A DNA stretch of 64,000 nucleotides from Deltaproteobacteria bacterium (GTDB lineage Bacteria > UBA10199 > JADGCS01), in the NCBI GenBank assembly GCA_024233595.1, contig JACKPK010000002.1, forward strand, positions 62,001-126,000, given 5' to 3'. The notes below the pieces were generated by a model. The model was given only the letters and a program-made list of their open reading frames with translations, made no database searches and had not been told where the DNA came from. Below, in pieces: positions 1 through 9,066 of this stretch (its first letter is position 1; each line of letters starts with the position of its first letter). The translations under genes were made by a program, and so were the position numbers.

Positions 1-345
1 ATTCTTGTTGGGCAGCCTGAACTGACTGAAAAACTCGCCTCTAGAGAGTTGCGCCAGCTTTCTCAACGCATTCAGGTTCATGTTCAGCTTTGTCCTTTGA
101 GCTTGAATCAAACATACGGCTACATTGAACACCGTCTTAATACTTCTGGAGAGCGTGTGTCAGCACGATTTGAAAAAGACGCGATCAAAAGAATTTTTAA
201 AAAATCAAAAGGAATCCCAAGACTCATTAATAATCTTTGTGATTTGAGTTTATTGGCTGCATTCACGCAGAACACATACATCATTGATAAAAACATCATT
301 AAGAAAGCTATGAAAGAGGTGCCTCATTATGTCTATCATTCTTGA
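1..345 (+). CDS. ExeA/MshM/GspA-like AAA+ ATPase, C-terminal fragment
   Basis: The gene is cut by the window start, and frame 1 is open from base 1. The visible part begins with ILVGQPEL and continues with LRQLSQRIQVHVQL, which fits the sensor and C-terminal lid region of ExeA/GspA-type AAA+ ATPases (known family pattern: a GQPEL segment followed by LxQRI). It ends with the small helical domain containing GIPRLINNLCD. The Walker A motif lies upstream of the window. In MSHA pilus and type II secretion loci this ATPase sits next to a GspB- or MshN-type partner, and here the next gene overlaps its end by 17 bases. That supports a role in pilus or secretin assembly at the inner membrane. The true start is not visible. 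Confidence 0.8.
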   Translation: MLVGQPELTEKLASRELRQLSQRIQVHVQLCPLSLNQTYGYIEHRLNTSGERVSARFEKDAIKRIFKKSKGIPRLINNLCDLSLLAAFTQNTYIIDKNIIKKAMKEVPHYVYHS

Positions 346-1132
346 TGCCCTTAAAAAATCAGAAAAAAAAGACGGCAGTGGGTCAGAAAAATCCAACGAT
401 GATTCTGGTGCGGGCATTTATCAACCTGATTCAACCAGCCCTGGTCGTGTTGCCGGCTCTAAGTCTAAAACCATTTTGCTTGCGGCCTTGTTATTGAGCA
501 TATTGGTTGCAGTGGGTCTTTTTATTTTTGGTCCTAATATTAAAGAGATGTTCATGAGCTCTGAGCAAATGACCATTAAACCTTTGCCCAAAATTGCTAA
601 AAAAGCACCCAAGCCAGAACTTTCAAAAGAAGAACAAGAAAAGCAAAACAAAACAGATAAAATTGATAAACTCAAAACCGACGCCATGATGAATTTTCAG
701 AATCAAAAGTTTGCACAAGCGGCTTCAAATTACCAAGATCTGATTCAAATTGTTCCTGATGATGCTCAGACCTACAATAACTATGGCGTTGCACTTAAAA
801 AAATTGGCAAGCTCAACGAAGCCAAAAGACAATACGAAACAGCATTGGCTCTTAAGCCAGATTACACGGAAGCCATGAATAATCTGGCTGTCGTTCATTT
901 GGCCGAAAGGTCGTATCACGAAGCCAAAAGTCTTTTGGAAAAGGCGCTTGCGATCAATCCTGATTACCTAGATGCCCAATTGCATTTGGCTCTTTGTTTA
1001 GAAAAACTTGGTGAACTCACAACCGCTGTGAATACCTATCAGGATTTTCTAGATAATTCCGAAGGTGTGATGAACCGCACCATCCGTTTGCAGGTGGAAA
1101 CACGCTTGGCTCGTTTGAAAGAGGATTTGTGA
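329..1132 (+). CDS. GspB/MshN-like inner-membrane protein with TPR repeats
   Basis: The protein has 267 residues. The N-terminus MSIILDALKKSEKKD is the typical GspB opening. One membrane segment follows at about residues 49-68 (TILLAALLLSILVAVGLFIF). A charged linker comes next, then three or four TPR units from about residue 120 onward (for example YNNYGVALKKIGKLNEAKRQ). The likely topology is a short cytoplasmic tail with TPRs in the periplasm. By analogy with GspA-GspB and MshM-MshN it should couple the upstream ATPase to the secretin or pilus apparatus. It overlaps the ATPase end and the pilM start, so translation is probably coupled. Family placement rests on the N-terminal motif and gene order. 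Confidence 0.8.
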   Translation: MSIILDALKKSEKKDGSGSEKSNDDSGAGIYQPDSTSPGRVAGSKSKTILLAALLLSILVAVGLFIFGPNIKEMFMSSEQMTIKPLPKIAKKAPKPELSKEEQEKQNKTDKIDKLKTDAMMNFQNQKFAQAASNYQDLIQIVPDDAQTYNNYGVALKKIGKLNEAKRQYETALALKPDYTEAMNNLAVVHLAERSYHEAKSLLEKALAINPDYLDAQLHLALCLEKLGELTTAVNTYQDFLDNSEGVMNRTIRLQVETRLARLKEDL

Positions 1133-2052
1133 TGTTCAGTTTTCGCAAAAACAAAACATCGCTGGGTCTCGATATTGGAAGTAAGATGACCAAAGTGGTT
1201 CAGCTTGGCTTTAATGGTTCAGGCAGTCCTTCTTTGGAAACCTGTGACCTGCTCGAAACAGGAACACTCGACGAGGGCTTTTCGGGTAATATTAAAAGTT
1301 ATTTTAAAGAGAAGAAATTTTCTGGAGCCTTGGTGGCTACTTCCATTGAAGACGCTTCCATGAAGATTCGTAAAATGGAATTCCCTAAAATGCCTGAGGC
1401 CGATCTTTTGGAAGCCATCAAGTGGAGCTTAAGGGATTTGGTGGAAGGCGATATCGAAAAGTTTATTGTTAATTACTCCACCATTGAAGAAACCGAAAGC
1501 AACGAAGCTGTGAACATGTCTATTCTGGCTTATGCGATTAACAGGCAGGCTATGGATGATCATCACGCGCTTATTTCGGGTTTGGGTCTTGTTCCATTTT
1601 TTATTGAACCAGCAGCAGTGACTTTGGCTTCAACTTTAGAGCGTTGTTACTCAGACGATGTCACTTACATTGCTGGGGTGGATTTGGGTTATAAAAATAC
1701 AATTTTTTATGTTGTTGGAAAAGGTGTCTTTGTTTTTTCTAGGCCACTCATTGGCATCAATATGGAAGAGCAAATAAAAGATCCTGACAGCTTTAATCAA
1801 AAGCTGGCCATTGAGATTCAAAAGTCCATTGATACCTTTAAAGTGAATTTTAAAATGGAAGAGATCTCTAAAATTTATCTTTCGGGAGGAGGGTCTCAGG
1901 TTTCGGGGTTAGATGATTATTTGACTCAAAACATGGGTGTGAAAACAAGTTTGTTGGACCCATTGTACACTCTATCTGATACAGATCGCTTTGCTGATGT
2001 GAAACGCGGGTTGTTCGCTCAAGCAGTTGGTCTGGCCTATTTACAGCCATGA
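1132..2052 (+). CDS. pilM: PilM-like type IV pilus assembly protein (actin-like ATPase)
   Basis: The actin/FtsA-like fold is indicated by the N-terminal phosphate-binding motif LGLDIGSKMTKVVQL, the central phosphate-2 segment AGVDLGYKNTIFYVV and the adenosine motif YLSGGGSQVSGLDDYL. PilM binds the cytoplasmic tail of PilN and links the inner-membrane platform to the pilus motor. The start is taken as ATG 1132, which overlaps the upstream TGA as TGATG. A GTG three bases earlier is the alternative. The stop overlaps the pilN start (ATGA). Length (306 residues) is slightly shorter than typical PilM proteins of about 350. Confidence 0.88.
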   Translation: MFSFRKNKTSLGLDIGSKMTKVVQLGFNGSGSPSLETCDLLETGTLDEGFSGNIKSYFKEKKFSGALVATSIEDASMKIRKMEFPKMPEADLLEAIKWSLRDLVEGDIEKFIVNYSTIEETESNEAVNMSILAYAINRQAMDDHHALISGLGLVPFFIEPAAVTLASTLERCYSDDVTYIAGVDLGYKNTIFYVVGKGVFVFSRPLIGINMEEQIKDPDSFNQKLAIEIQKSIDTFKVNFKMEEISKIYLSGGGSQVSGLDDYLTQNMGVKTSLLDPLYTLSDTDRFADVKRGLFAQAVGLAYLQP

Positions 2053-2675
2053 TCAAAAGAATAAATTTTATAGAGAAAAAGCCGCTTAACTTCACTTATC
2101 AGAAGTTATTGCAGATCTGTTTGATCGCTGTTTGCCTAAACGTCAGTTTGGTAGGATGGCAAATTTATCGTGTGCACGATCTTAATTCCAATCTGACAAC
2201 CTTGAAGGTTGAATTAAAAAAGATTGAGACCAAAAGAGATGATTTGATGAGAAAACCAACAAAGAAAAAAATATCCGTTGGTCAGTATCAGGAATTGCTA
2301 GATAAAATCGAAAGCGCGCCAAAATGGTCTAAGCTTTTAAATGATTTGAGCCGGCGGTTGCCTAATACGGTTTGGATTACAACATTTAAGACTGCAAACA
2401 GCACTTCAACAGGAACAACAACCTTTGCAAAAAATAAAAAATCGTTTCGAAAAGACGCAGAAAAAGAAGCAAAAGAAAAAGCAGCGGCACCCATTGTTAG
2501 AGTTCATAAACTTGAATTAAATGGAGTGAGCTCCGAAATGAAAAGCATCACGGAATTAACAACCAAGCTTTCTGATTCAAAATATTTTTCAAAACTCACG
2601 TTAACAAAGTCAGTCAAAGAGGCCTTTGGCTACTCATTTACAATTTTAAGCGAGATAGATAGCAATGTTCGATAA
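2049..2675 (+). CDS. pilN: PilN-like type IV pilus assembly protein
   Basis: The protein has 208 residues. A short cytoplasmic N-terminus MIKRINFIEKK resembles the PilM-binding INLLP-type motif of PilN. It is followed by one membrane helix (about residues 20-38, LLQICLIAVCLNVSLVGW), a coiled coil (LNSNLTTLKVELKKIETKRD) and a periplasmic ferredoxin-like region that contains RRLPNTVWITTF, a hallmark of PilN/GspL-C domains. It pairs with PilO in the periplasm. A Lys/Ala-rich insert (about residues 125-150) interrupts the domain. Start and stop overlap the neighbours, so the operon is tightly packed. Confidence 0.88.
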   Translation: MIKRINFIEKKPLNFTYQKLLQICLIAVCLNVSLVGWQIYRVHDLNSNLTTLKVELKKIETKRDDLMRKPTKKKISVGQYQELLDKIESAPKWSKLLNDLSRRLPNTVWITTFKTANSTSTGTTTFAKNKKSFRKDAEKEAKEKAAAPIVRVHKLELNGVSSEMKSITELTTKLSDSKYFSKLTLTKSVKEAFGYSFTILSEIDSNVR

Positions 2676-3264
2676 TCAGTTAAAAAAACCAGCTCAGTTG
2701 CGCGAATCAGTCTTGGCCCTTGTGGTGGTGATGGGGGTTTTTTATGCTACCTACGCGACTTTTTACACACCAAAAAAACAGATGGCAGAAGATTTGTCTC
2801 AGCAAGTGAATCAAATGAACGAGCAAATCGCAAGCATCGAAAAACTTAATCAGGCGCTTATTCAAAAGAATGCGCAGGCAAAAAGAGAGATGCAAAAACA
2901 AGCACAAGAAGCAATCAAACAAGATCCTCGGATTCAAATGCTCACTCAATTCAAAGATCCTGTTTTTAAAGATGTTTCAGAATTTCTGCACGCGATCACG
3001 CAGTTTGAGTTTCGTAGCAGTTTAGAAATTGACTCGTTGAATTACCTGCCTTCCGTGACACACAAAGGGTATAAATCGACAGCATTTGATCTTGTTGCGA
3101 ATGGTCGCTTTGCGCATGTGATTGAGTTTATAGAACGATTAGAAGATATCCCGGCGCTCTTGGCTTTGGATAAGATTCAGATCAATGTGAGTAAAAAAGA
3201 TTCTAGTCAGGTGAGTTTGCAGCTGAATGGAACCTTTTTTGAATTGGAGAAAGATGATGTTTAA
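2665..3264 (+). CDS. pilO: PilO-like type IV pilus assembly protein
   Basis: The protein has 199 residues. A single membrane helix near residues 14-30 (VLALVVVMGVFYATYAT) is followed by a long coiled coil (about residues 40-85) and a C-terminal periplasmic domain with FARVIEF-like spacing (RFAHVIEFIERLEDIPAL), as seen in PilO/MshJ proteins. It forms the PilN-PilO heterodimer that transmits between PilM and PilP. The start overlaps the pilN stop by 11 bases. The tail carries the ribosome-binding site (GGAGA) of the next gene. Confidence 0.87.
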   Translation: MFDNQLKKPAQLRESVLALVVVMGVFYATYATFYTPKKQMAEDLSQQVNQMNEQIASIEKLNQALIQKNAQAKREMQKQAQEAIKQDPRIQMLTQFKDPVFKDVSEFLHAITQFEFRSSLEIDSLNYLPSVTHKGYKSTAFDLVANGRFAHVIEFIERLEDIPALLALDKIQINVSKKDSSQVSLQLNGTFFELEKDDV

Positions 3265-4975
3265 TTATAAAACGAAATCTTTAATTTTACTTTTTGTATT
3301 TTTGCTTCTTGCTATGGCTAAACCGACTTTGGCTCAAAACGCTGTTGCAGGCGCGCAAGCTGCAGTTGTTCCGGCAGCTATGGCTCAGGACAATGCTAAC
3401 GCTCAAGCAGAAGAAATCGAAGAAGAAGTGGAAACAGGTATTGATGAAGAGATGTTGGATCTTTCTCTCTCTGATCTTGCCATTGATCAATTGAGCCAAT
3501 CGAAGAACACGGGCATTCGCAATCCTTTTGTTCCGGGGGTGGTGGAAGACCAGCTTGATCCTTCTACTTTGGTGGTTCAAGGCATTTTGATTGGTCCTAA
3601 TGTTCATTTCGCGTTGATATCGGGTCAAATTTTTAAAATTGATGATCGCATTGGCTTATTCACCATTGAAGAAATCAAACAAGGACGTGTGATCTTAACA
3701 CAGCTTGAAGACAAATACATTGTGCGCATGGAAGGTTATTCGGCGCCTTTAAACCGCCGTGAATTAAGTGAGTTTTTTATTGAATTTAGAGATGCTGATT
3801 TAAAACAAGCTTTGCGCATGTTGGCCAAAGCTGATGGCGTGAACATCATCATCCCCGAAGAAACAGCAGGAAAAGTGACTGTTTCTTTTAATAACACTCA
3901 CCCTATGGATGTTGTGGCGAGTATCTTGCGCGTGAATAGTTTAGAGTACGCTTCTGAAAATAATATTTTGCGCATTGGTCCTGCGAACCAATTTAAAGAT
4001 GATTCTGATTTAAAAGCGATCACAATCCCGCTTTATTATGCCACAGCAAAAGAGTTAGAGGACAAGGTTAAAACATTCTTATCTGAACGTGGTTCGACGA
4101 TTTCCGATGAACGCACCAACACCATTATTGTTAAAGATCATGCCAACGTGATTGATAACGTTCGTAAATTTTTAGCAGCTGTTGATCGTCAGGATCCTCA
4201 GGTTTCTATCGAAGCTAAAATCATTGATGCGCAAAAATCTTTTGCACGCTCCTTGGGTATCCAATGGGGCATGACCAGTGGTCCTAGTAATATCATTGCG
4301 CGTGGTAACCAGGATGCGGGCTCTATCACCAATGGTTCCAATACCGGTACCATTGTGAACCTACCGGTTTCAAACCCAACCAGTGGTTTGGATATTCTGG
4401 TGGGTCGTTTGCCAGGGAACACAACCTTGCAAACCCAGTTGAGCGCGGCTGAATCCAATGGTTCGATCCGAATCATTTCTAAACCAAATGTGACCACCAT
4501 CAATAACAAAACCGCATCGATTCGTTCTGGTGTGAAAATTTACGTGAAGGTGGAAGGTGGCGCAGATGAAGGCCCAACTTTGCAAGAAATCGACACGGGT
4601 ATTGAGTTGCGTGTGACACCTCAGATCACCATGAACCGCATGATTAAAATGAACATCGAAGCCATTCAAAGCGAGGCTGACTTTTCAAGAACGGTTGATA
4701 ACATTCCTTCTATTTTGGACAACACAGCCACAACCACGGTTTTGATTCCAGATGGCGAAACGGCTGTTATTGGTGGTTTGCTTAAAGTGAATTCCACTTC
4801 AGAGAAAAAGGGAGTGCCCGGAATCAGCAAGGTTCCTGTGTTGGGGTGGTTGTTCAAGAGCACTTCAAAAACAAAAAGTAATCAAGAGCTCATGATTTTT
4901 ATCACGCCTAAAATTCTGGATCGCAGCCATTTTAAAATTTCTGATGAAGATCCAGAAAAAGTCACCATGAATTAA
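3257..4975 (+). CDS. pilQ: PilQ/MshL-type secretin with N-terminal PilP-like segment
   Basis: The start ATG 3257 lies 7 bases after GGAG and gives a clean signal peptide cleaved after KPTLA. ATG 3254 is the alternative. Domain order: acidic low-complexity linker; a PilP-like segment (about residues 86-160) opening with GIRNPFVPG; a secretin/TonB short N-terminal domain (about 170-235); an N1-type domain (IPLYYATAKELEDKV); and a C-terminal secretin barrel domain with VPVLGWLFKS and LMIFITPKIL. The protein is the outer-membrane channel for the pilus fibre. No separate pilP gene exists between pilO and pilQ, so the PilP role appears to be fused into the secretin. It is the last gene before a strong terminator. 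Confidence 0.9.
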   Translation: MFNYKTKSLILLFVFLLLAMAKPTLAQNAVAGAQAAVVPAAMAQDNANAQAEEIEEEVETGIDEEMLDLSLSDLAIDQLSQSKNTGIRNPFVPGVVEDQLDPSTLVVQGILIGPNVHFALISGQIFKIDDRIGLFTIEEIKQGRVILTQLEDKYIVRMEGYSAPLNRRELSEFFIEFRDADLKQALRMLAKADGVNIIIPEETAGKVTVSFNNTHPMDVVASILRVNSLEYASENNILRIGPANQFKDDSDLKAITIPLYYATAKELEDKVKTFLSERGSTISDERTNTIIVKDHANVIDNVRKFLAAVDRQDPQVSIEAKIIDAQKSFARSLGIQWGMTSGPSNIIARGNQDAGSITNGSNTGTIVNLPVSNPTSGLDILVGRLPGNTTLQTQLSAAESNGSIRIISKPNVTTINNKTASIRSGVKIYVKVEGGADEGPTLQEIDTGIELRVTPQITMNRMIKMNIEAIQSEADFSRTVDNIPSILDNTATTTVLIPDGETAVIGGLLKVNSTSEKKGVPGISKVPVLGWLFKSTSKTKSNQELMIFITPKILDRSHFKISDEDPEKVTMN

Positions 4976-5043
4976 TTGTTATCAAAGATAACTCGATTTT
5001 CACTTGGTCCGCTGAGGACAGTTTCGACTTTTGGTCGAGACAG

Positions 5044-5072
5044 AAGGGAATGCTTCGGCATTCCCTTTTTTT
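5044..5072 (+). terminator. Rho-independent terminator of the pilus operon
   Basis: A perfect stem of about 9-10 bp (GGGAATGC pairing with GCATTCCC plus flanking A/T pairs) is capped by a TTCG tetraloop and followed by seven T residues. It lies about 70 bases after the pilQ stop and reaches into the last codon of the convergent ccsA gene. The T-run is only on the plus-strand side. Confidence 0.9.
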
Positions 5073-6672
5073 ATGCCTTTTGCTTCTTCATGGTTTTGGC
5101 CCAAAACAAGCCTAAGATCAGCAGTTGCGTGGCCACAACACTGGTGATGAAAATAGCGCCGCCATTGCTAAAGCCATAACTGTGTAAGCCGGTGGCCAGG
5201 ATGTAGTTCACGCCAAACCAGGCCATGATGATGGTGAGAAAGGCCAAGGCCACAAGCGGAATAAAACGTTCTGTGTTGATCCAGCCAGCGTAACGCCCGT
5301 GTAAAATAGCCATGTAAGTCATGAGAGCAATTAAGGACCATGTTTCTTTTGGATCCCATCCCCAAAAACGGCCCCAAGAGTAATCGGCCCACACACCACC
5401 TAAAATGATGCCTCCGGCAAGCAGCACCACACCAATTTTAATGGCATCGTAACAAAATGTTTGTAAACGTTTTGTGTCTTGCTTGTCGCTTTTGCCTACT
5501 AAACTTTTGATCATGGCGTAGTTGGCTAAAACCCAGCTTAAACCAAGGGCTGCGTAGCTGATTGTGATCATGGTCACATGTGTTGACAGCCAAAAGTTGT
5601 CTCGCAAAACTGGAACCAGTGGTTGAATGCTAGGGTCCAACATGTTGTTAGCAAAATTCATCATGAATAAACAAAGCGTGTTCATGATTAGCCCGGCAAT
5701 TAAAAAGAGCTTTTCTTTGCGAAACAAAGCCAGCAGCAGGGCAAAAAATAAACCACCAAAGCCAACCCACATGACGGTCTCGTACATATTGGTGACGGGG
5801 GCGCGTCCAGAGATCAGCACCCGGTAAACGATCCCCGAAATTTGCAGGCTGAACAGAGCGATGAGAGAGATCACCAAAGGGATGTTGGTGAGCTTTTTGC
5901 TGACAAAGGTGATTCCCAAGCTCAAGATGCCAATTAAAATGGCCCACTGAAAAAATCGGCTTTTGTCATATTGGTATTCAAGCAAATGTTGATTGCCTTT
6001 TTGTTCTGTGTATTTTTCGTTGGCGACCAAAACCGCTTTGATGATTTGATCGGAGTCTTTCATTGTGTTGCCAAACAGGGTTTGCATTTCGCGAATGGTG
6101 ATCCAACGTGTTTGGAGGTTTTCTGAAGAGTCGGCGTTTTGCACAGCGCTATCCTGCTCTGTGTGGTGACCTGCATTAAGAAGAATGGGTAATTTCCAGT
6201 TTTGCCCGTTGATGATTTCAAAATACAACTTTGTTCGCTGAGCGACTTTTTTTAAATCGGTTTGTAAGCCTTCGTCTTCGTTTCGCGATTCCAATACTTT
6301 TTGGTAGTCTTCGATGTCGTTAAGGCGTGTGATTAAAAAATGTGGTGAGGCGCTGTGTTCGTCTTCGGGTAAACCTAAAAAGGCTTTGGTCTTGATGTTG
6401 TCGATTCGCAGAGGCAATTCAAAACGTGATTTTTCGTCTAGAAGAAATTGCAGACTAAATTGGCAGTAAGTTTGTGTGGCGTCTAAGTCTTGATAGCTGG
6501 TTTTGCCGGTTAAGAATTTTAAAGCTTCTTTGGCGTGCACTGAAAGTGGTTTGATGCGACCACCGGCTTGAATGGCGGTTTTACCAAGCTCGCTAGGGCA
6601 GTTGATGTTGGCGATAACATTTTGGGTTAAAAGTAAGAGCGTGATAAAAAAAAGAGAGACGATTTTTTTCAT
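5071..6672 (-). CDS. ccsA: Cytochrome c biogenesis protein CcsA/ResC (System II)
   Basis: The protein has 533 residues. A signal-like N-terminal helix is followed by a periplasmic region of about 200 residues containing GGRIKPLSVHAKEAL. The C-terminal half has about nine membrane helices with the haem-handling WWD motif (WGRFWGWDPKETWSLI) and conserved His residues. With ResB it forms the haem export and cytochrome c synthetase of System II. The GRIKPL region is known from the middle of fused CcsBA proteins, so here the fusion appears split upstream of that region. The ribosome-binding site is GAGGAA before ATG. It lies 31 bases downstream of resB in the same operon. Confidence 0.92.
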   Translation of the reverse strand: MKKIVSLFFITLLLLTQNVIANINCPSELGKTAIQAGGRIKPLSVHAKEALKFLTGKTSYQDLDATQTYCQFSLQFLLDEKSRFELPLRIDNIKTKAFLGLPEDEHSASPHFLITRLNDIEDYQKVLESRNEDEGLQTDLKKVAQRTKLYFEIINGQNWKLPILLNAGHHTEQDSAVQNADSSENLQTRWITIREMQTLFGNTMKDSDQIIKAVLVANEKYTEQKGNQHLLEYQYDKSRFFQWAILIGILSLGITFVSKKLTNIPLVISLIALFSLQISGIVYRVLISGRAPVTNMYETVMWVGFGGLFFALLLALFRKEKLFLIAGLIMNTLCLFMMNFANNMLDPSIQPLVPVLRDNFWLSTHVTMITISYAALGLSWVLANYAMIKSLVGKSDKQDTKRLQTFCYDAIKIGVVLLAGGIILGGVWADYSWGRFWGWDPKETWSLIALMTYMAILHGRYAGWINTERFIPLVALAFLTIIMAWFGVNYILATGLHSYGFSNGGAIFITSVVATQLLILGLFWAKTMKKQKA

Positions 6673-6703
6673 GTGTTCCTCGATTTGGTTCTAAGTCTTT
6701 TGC

Positions 6704-8425
6704 TTATGCTGCTGTCTTTGTCGCGTTTCCCATGTTTTGCGGCATTGCTCGTTTCTTTTTTAGTTTGGGGATGATTGTAAAATGAATCGCGCTGCCCAAA
6801 ACAATGAGAAGTGAGCCTATGTATTTGGTGACCCTTCCTGGGTCTTTGTTAACAGATAAAACGGATCCAAACTGACCGTCATCAGTTTGAAAATAAGAAG
6901 CTTGGTAAAACGTGAAACCGCCTTTTTTTAAGGGGTTGTTCATGTAAATGTGAGCGCTTTCTTTTTTGCCAAGAGTATTGGTTGTCACAAAGCTTTCGTA
7001 GGAGGCAGGGTCTTGCGTGCCTGGGTTGGTGGCCATTTTGAATTGATCCAAGCTGAATTCAAAAGGCAAGAGATGCAATTTATTGCCCACCATCAGTTCT
7101 AAGCGAGTGCCTTTGGCGGTGGTGATATGATGCACTTGAGTGTCATCGATCCACAGGCTTTGCGTGTCTTTTGGGTTGTAACGATTTTGAATGCGAACCA
7201 AAGCAGAAAAATGAGTTTGTTCACCCTGTGGGCTTGGCAAAGATTCAAACCAGTCTAATTTTTGTTTTTTGTTATCGATGATTTGCGTCACCGTGGCGCT
7301 TAATCCCATCCAGGGAAGGTTTTGTTCGGCATTAACGACAAGCTCTTGGCTTTGCCATTCTGATTTTCCAAAAACCAATTGGTCGTCACGAAAGAAAATA
7401 AGATGAGGCTTGCCCCGGATGCTTTGTAAATCGACCAGGTTTTGATTGGCGTTTAAATCGATCTGAGCAGCGTTTTGAGAGGGGAAGACAGATAGGTTGG
7501 GAAAAAAATCAAGCGTGGGGGACGCGTCTTTTGCTTTAACCGAAATGCGATCAAAGTGATTGTTTTTTTCTTTAGAAAATTCCCATGAATTTTTAACAAG
7601 ACCTTTTTCTGTGATCTCGGGGAGCTCTAAACAAGTGTGGCCGCTTTGAAAAACATAGCGTGCTGTTGGATTTTGCACGGCTTTTAAAAAACAGGATGAA
7701 TTCATTTTGGGCAAAAGCAAAGTTGTTAAGGGGCCCAATTGTTTTTTCATGCCTTTGAGATCAAAGGATGACAAAGTGATGTTCTCACCAAAGTTTTGGT
7801 TTTTTAAACTGATGTTTAAAACGCGGCTGCTTTGTTCTGCTTGCTCTAGCGGAACCCAACTTGCTTTGGCTTTAGAAAAAGGCAAAAATCGTTCTAGAAA
7901 AACATCGTAGTCTAGTGCCTCTACAAAAGGTGTGTTTTTTTGATTAAATTCTTTGTGCTTGCGTGGCAGGGGCTCGATGAATTCAATGGGTGGTCTGTTG
8001 GGTTTGTTGTAAAAGTACAGGTAAAAAGTCGGCTCGTTGATCACCACCGCGTTAGAGGGTTTTTCGGGCACCAAACGTAAGTTGCCATCGATTCCCCAAA
8101 TGGCGGTTGCGGCTGCTCCTGCAAATAAAGTGAGCAAACCAAGGTGAATAATGTAAAAACCGATGAGTCTTTTTTTAAAGGGGAAGCGCACCAAAGCCGC
8201 AAACAAAATATTGAGGCACAGCAGAATTTCTAAAGCGATGAAAGCCGGTGAGAGGTAGATTTTCCATTGCGCGTAAGTGGCGTTGTGCGTGCTTTCTTCG
8301 ATTGTGCCCCAGGCCATGGCAAGGGCAAAGGACAAAATCAGAACGACAGCCAGTTTAAGAGACGCTAAAAATTGCACTGCTTTTGCTCGGCAAAACAATT
8401 GCCACATAGATGATGAGTTTTTCAT
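6704..8425 (-). CDS. resB: Cytochrome c biogenesis protein ResB/CcsB
   Basis: The frame is open to 8488, but ATG 8425 (MKNSSSMWQLF) is the better start. It follows an AGAGG sequence and places the first membrane segment normally. Typical ResB features: LASLKLAVVLILSFALAMAWGT with GTIEE, three N-terminal membrane helices, a large periplasmic domain, and a final helix (YIGSLLIVLGSAIHF) after a motif ending in DPGR. It chaperones apocytochrome c and haem for CcsA, encoded next. About 573 residues, normal for the family. It is transcribed divergently from the DUF1178 gene. Confidence 0.9.
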   Translation of the reverse strand: MKNSSSMWQLFCRAKAVQFLASLKLAVVLILSFALAMAWGTIEESTHNATYAQWKIYLSPAFIALEILLCLNILFAALVRFPFKKRLIGFYIIHLGLLTLFAGAAATAIWGIDGNLRLVPEKPSNAVVINEPTFYLYFYNKPNRPPIEFIEPLPRKHKEFNQKNTPFVEALDYDVFLERFLPFSKAKASWVPLEQAEQSSRVLNISLKNQNFGENITLSSFDLKGMKKQLGPLTTLLLPKMNSSCFLKAVQNPTARYVFQSGHTCLELPEITEKGLVKNSWEFSKEKNNHFDRISVKAKDASPTLDFFPNLSVFPSQNAAQIDLNANQNLVDLQSIRGKPHLIFFRDDQLVFGKSEWQSQELVVNAEQNLPWMGLSATVTQIIDNKKQKLDWFESLPSPQGEQTHFSALVRIQNRYNPKDTQSLWIDDTQVHHITTAKGTRLELMVGNKLHLLPFEFSLDQFKMATNPGTQDPASYESFVTTNTLGKKESAHIYMNNPLKKGGFTFYQASYFQTDDGQFGSVLSVNKDPGRVTKYIGSLLIVLGSAIHFTIIPKLKKKRAMPQNMGNATKTAA

Positions 8426-8549
8426 GAAGAAGCCTCTGTCCTCTTTTAATAGAGGCTGCGGTCTAGCAAGAATAGATCGATATTCCAAGAGGATTTGGGG
8501 AAGAATTTTTCAGCTTTTTCTTGAGGATTTCATTGAGTTACAGGCTGCC

Positions 8550-8580
8550 TTGACAAAGGCCACCTCTTTTAAGCTATGAA
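8550..8580 (+). promoter_or_regulatory. Candidate promoter of the DUF1178 gene
   Basis: TTGACA at 8550-8555 and TATGAA at 8575-8580 have a 19-base spacer, which is longer than ideal. The ATG of the next gene lies 7 bases after the -10 element and no Shine-Dalgarno sequence is visible. If the promoter is right, the transcript would begin at or near the ATG. Confidence 0.35.
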
Positions 8581-8586
8581 ATCTGT

Positions 8587-9057
8587 ATGATTATTTATGA
8601 CTTAGTTTGTCCTCTTGGTCATCAGTTCGAAGGTTGGTTCCAAAGTGCCAAAGCCTTTGAAGAACAAGCCAAACAGCATTTGGTGGAATGCGTGCATTGT
8701 GGTGCCACAGACATTCAACGTGTGCCAAGTGGTGGTCACAACGCGGGCTCTCGCCGTGACACAGCCGCATCGGTTCCAGCCAAAGCGCAAGCAGGGGCAC
8801 AGGGCTCAGAAATGGCTTCTGAGCAAGGTTTTGCTGTTGACCCTATCATGGTGGCAAAGGCTCTGAATCACTTTGTAGAAAAGAATTTCGAAGACGTGGG
8901 CTCAGCGTTTGCTGATCGTGCGGTGAAAATGCACAAAGGGGAAGAAGAACCCAAGGCGATTCGTGGTCAGGCTGATCAAAATGGTGTTGAGAAAATGCAA
9001 AATGAAGGTGTTGAGTTTGCGTTTTTACCAAAGCTTGGTCCCAAATGGGAGCAGTAG
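8587..9057 (+). CDS. DUF1178 family protein
   Basis: The protein has 156 residues. The N-terminus MIIYDLVCPLGHQFEGWF and the pair CVHCGATDIQRVPSG match the DUF1178 family, small soluble proteins with an N-terminal zinc-ribbon-like Cys/His pattern and no established function. The middle is Ala/Gln-rich and variable. The C-terminal half (VAKALNHFVEKNFEDVG and AIRGQA) is also typical. No strong ribosome-binding site is seen (see the promoter entry). It is monocistronic, between divergent resB and a convergent small gene. Confidence 0.85.
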   Translation: MIIYDLVCPLGHQFEGWFQSAKAFEEQAKQHLVECVHCGATDIQRVPSGGHNAGSRRDTAASVPAKAQAGAQGSEMASEQGFAVDPIMVAKALNHFVEKNFEDVGSAFADRAVKMHKGEEEPKAIRGQADQNGVEKMQNEGVEFAFLPKLGPKWEQ

Positions 9058-9066
9058 CTTATCGGC

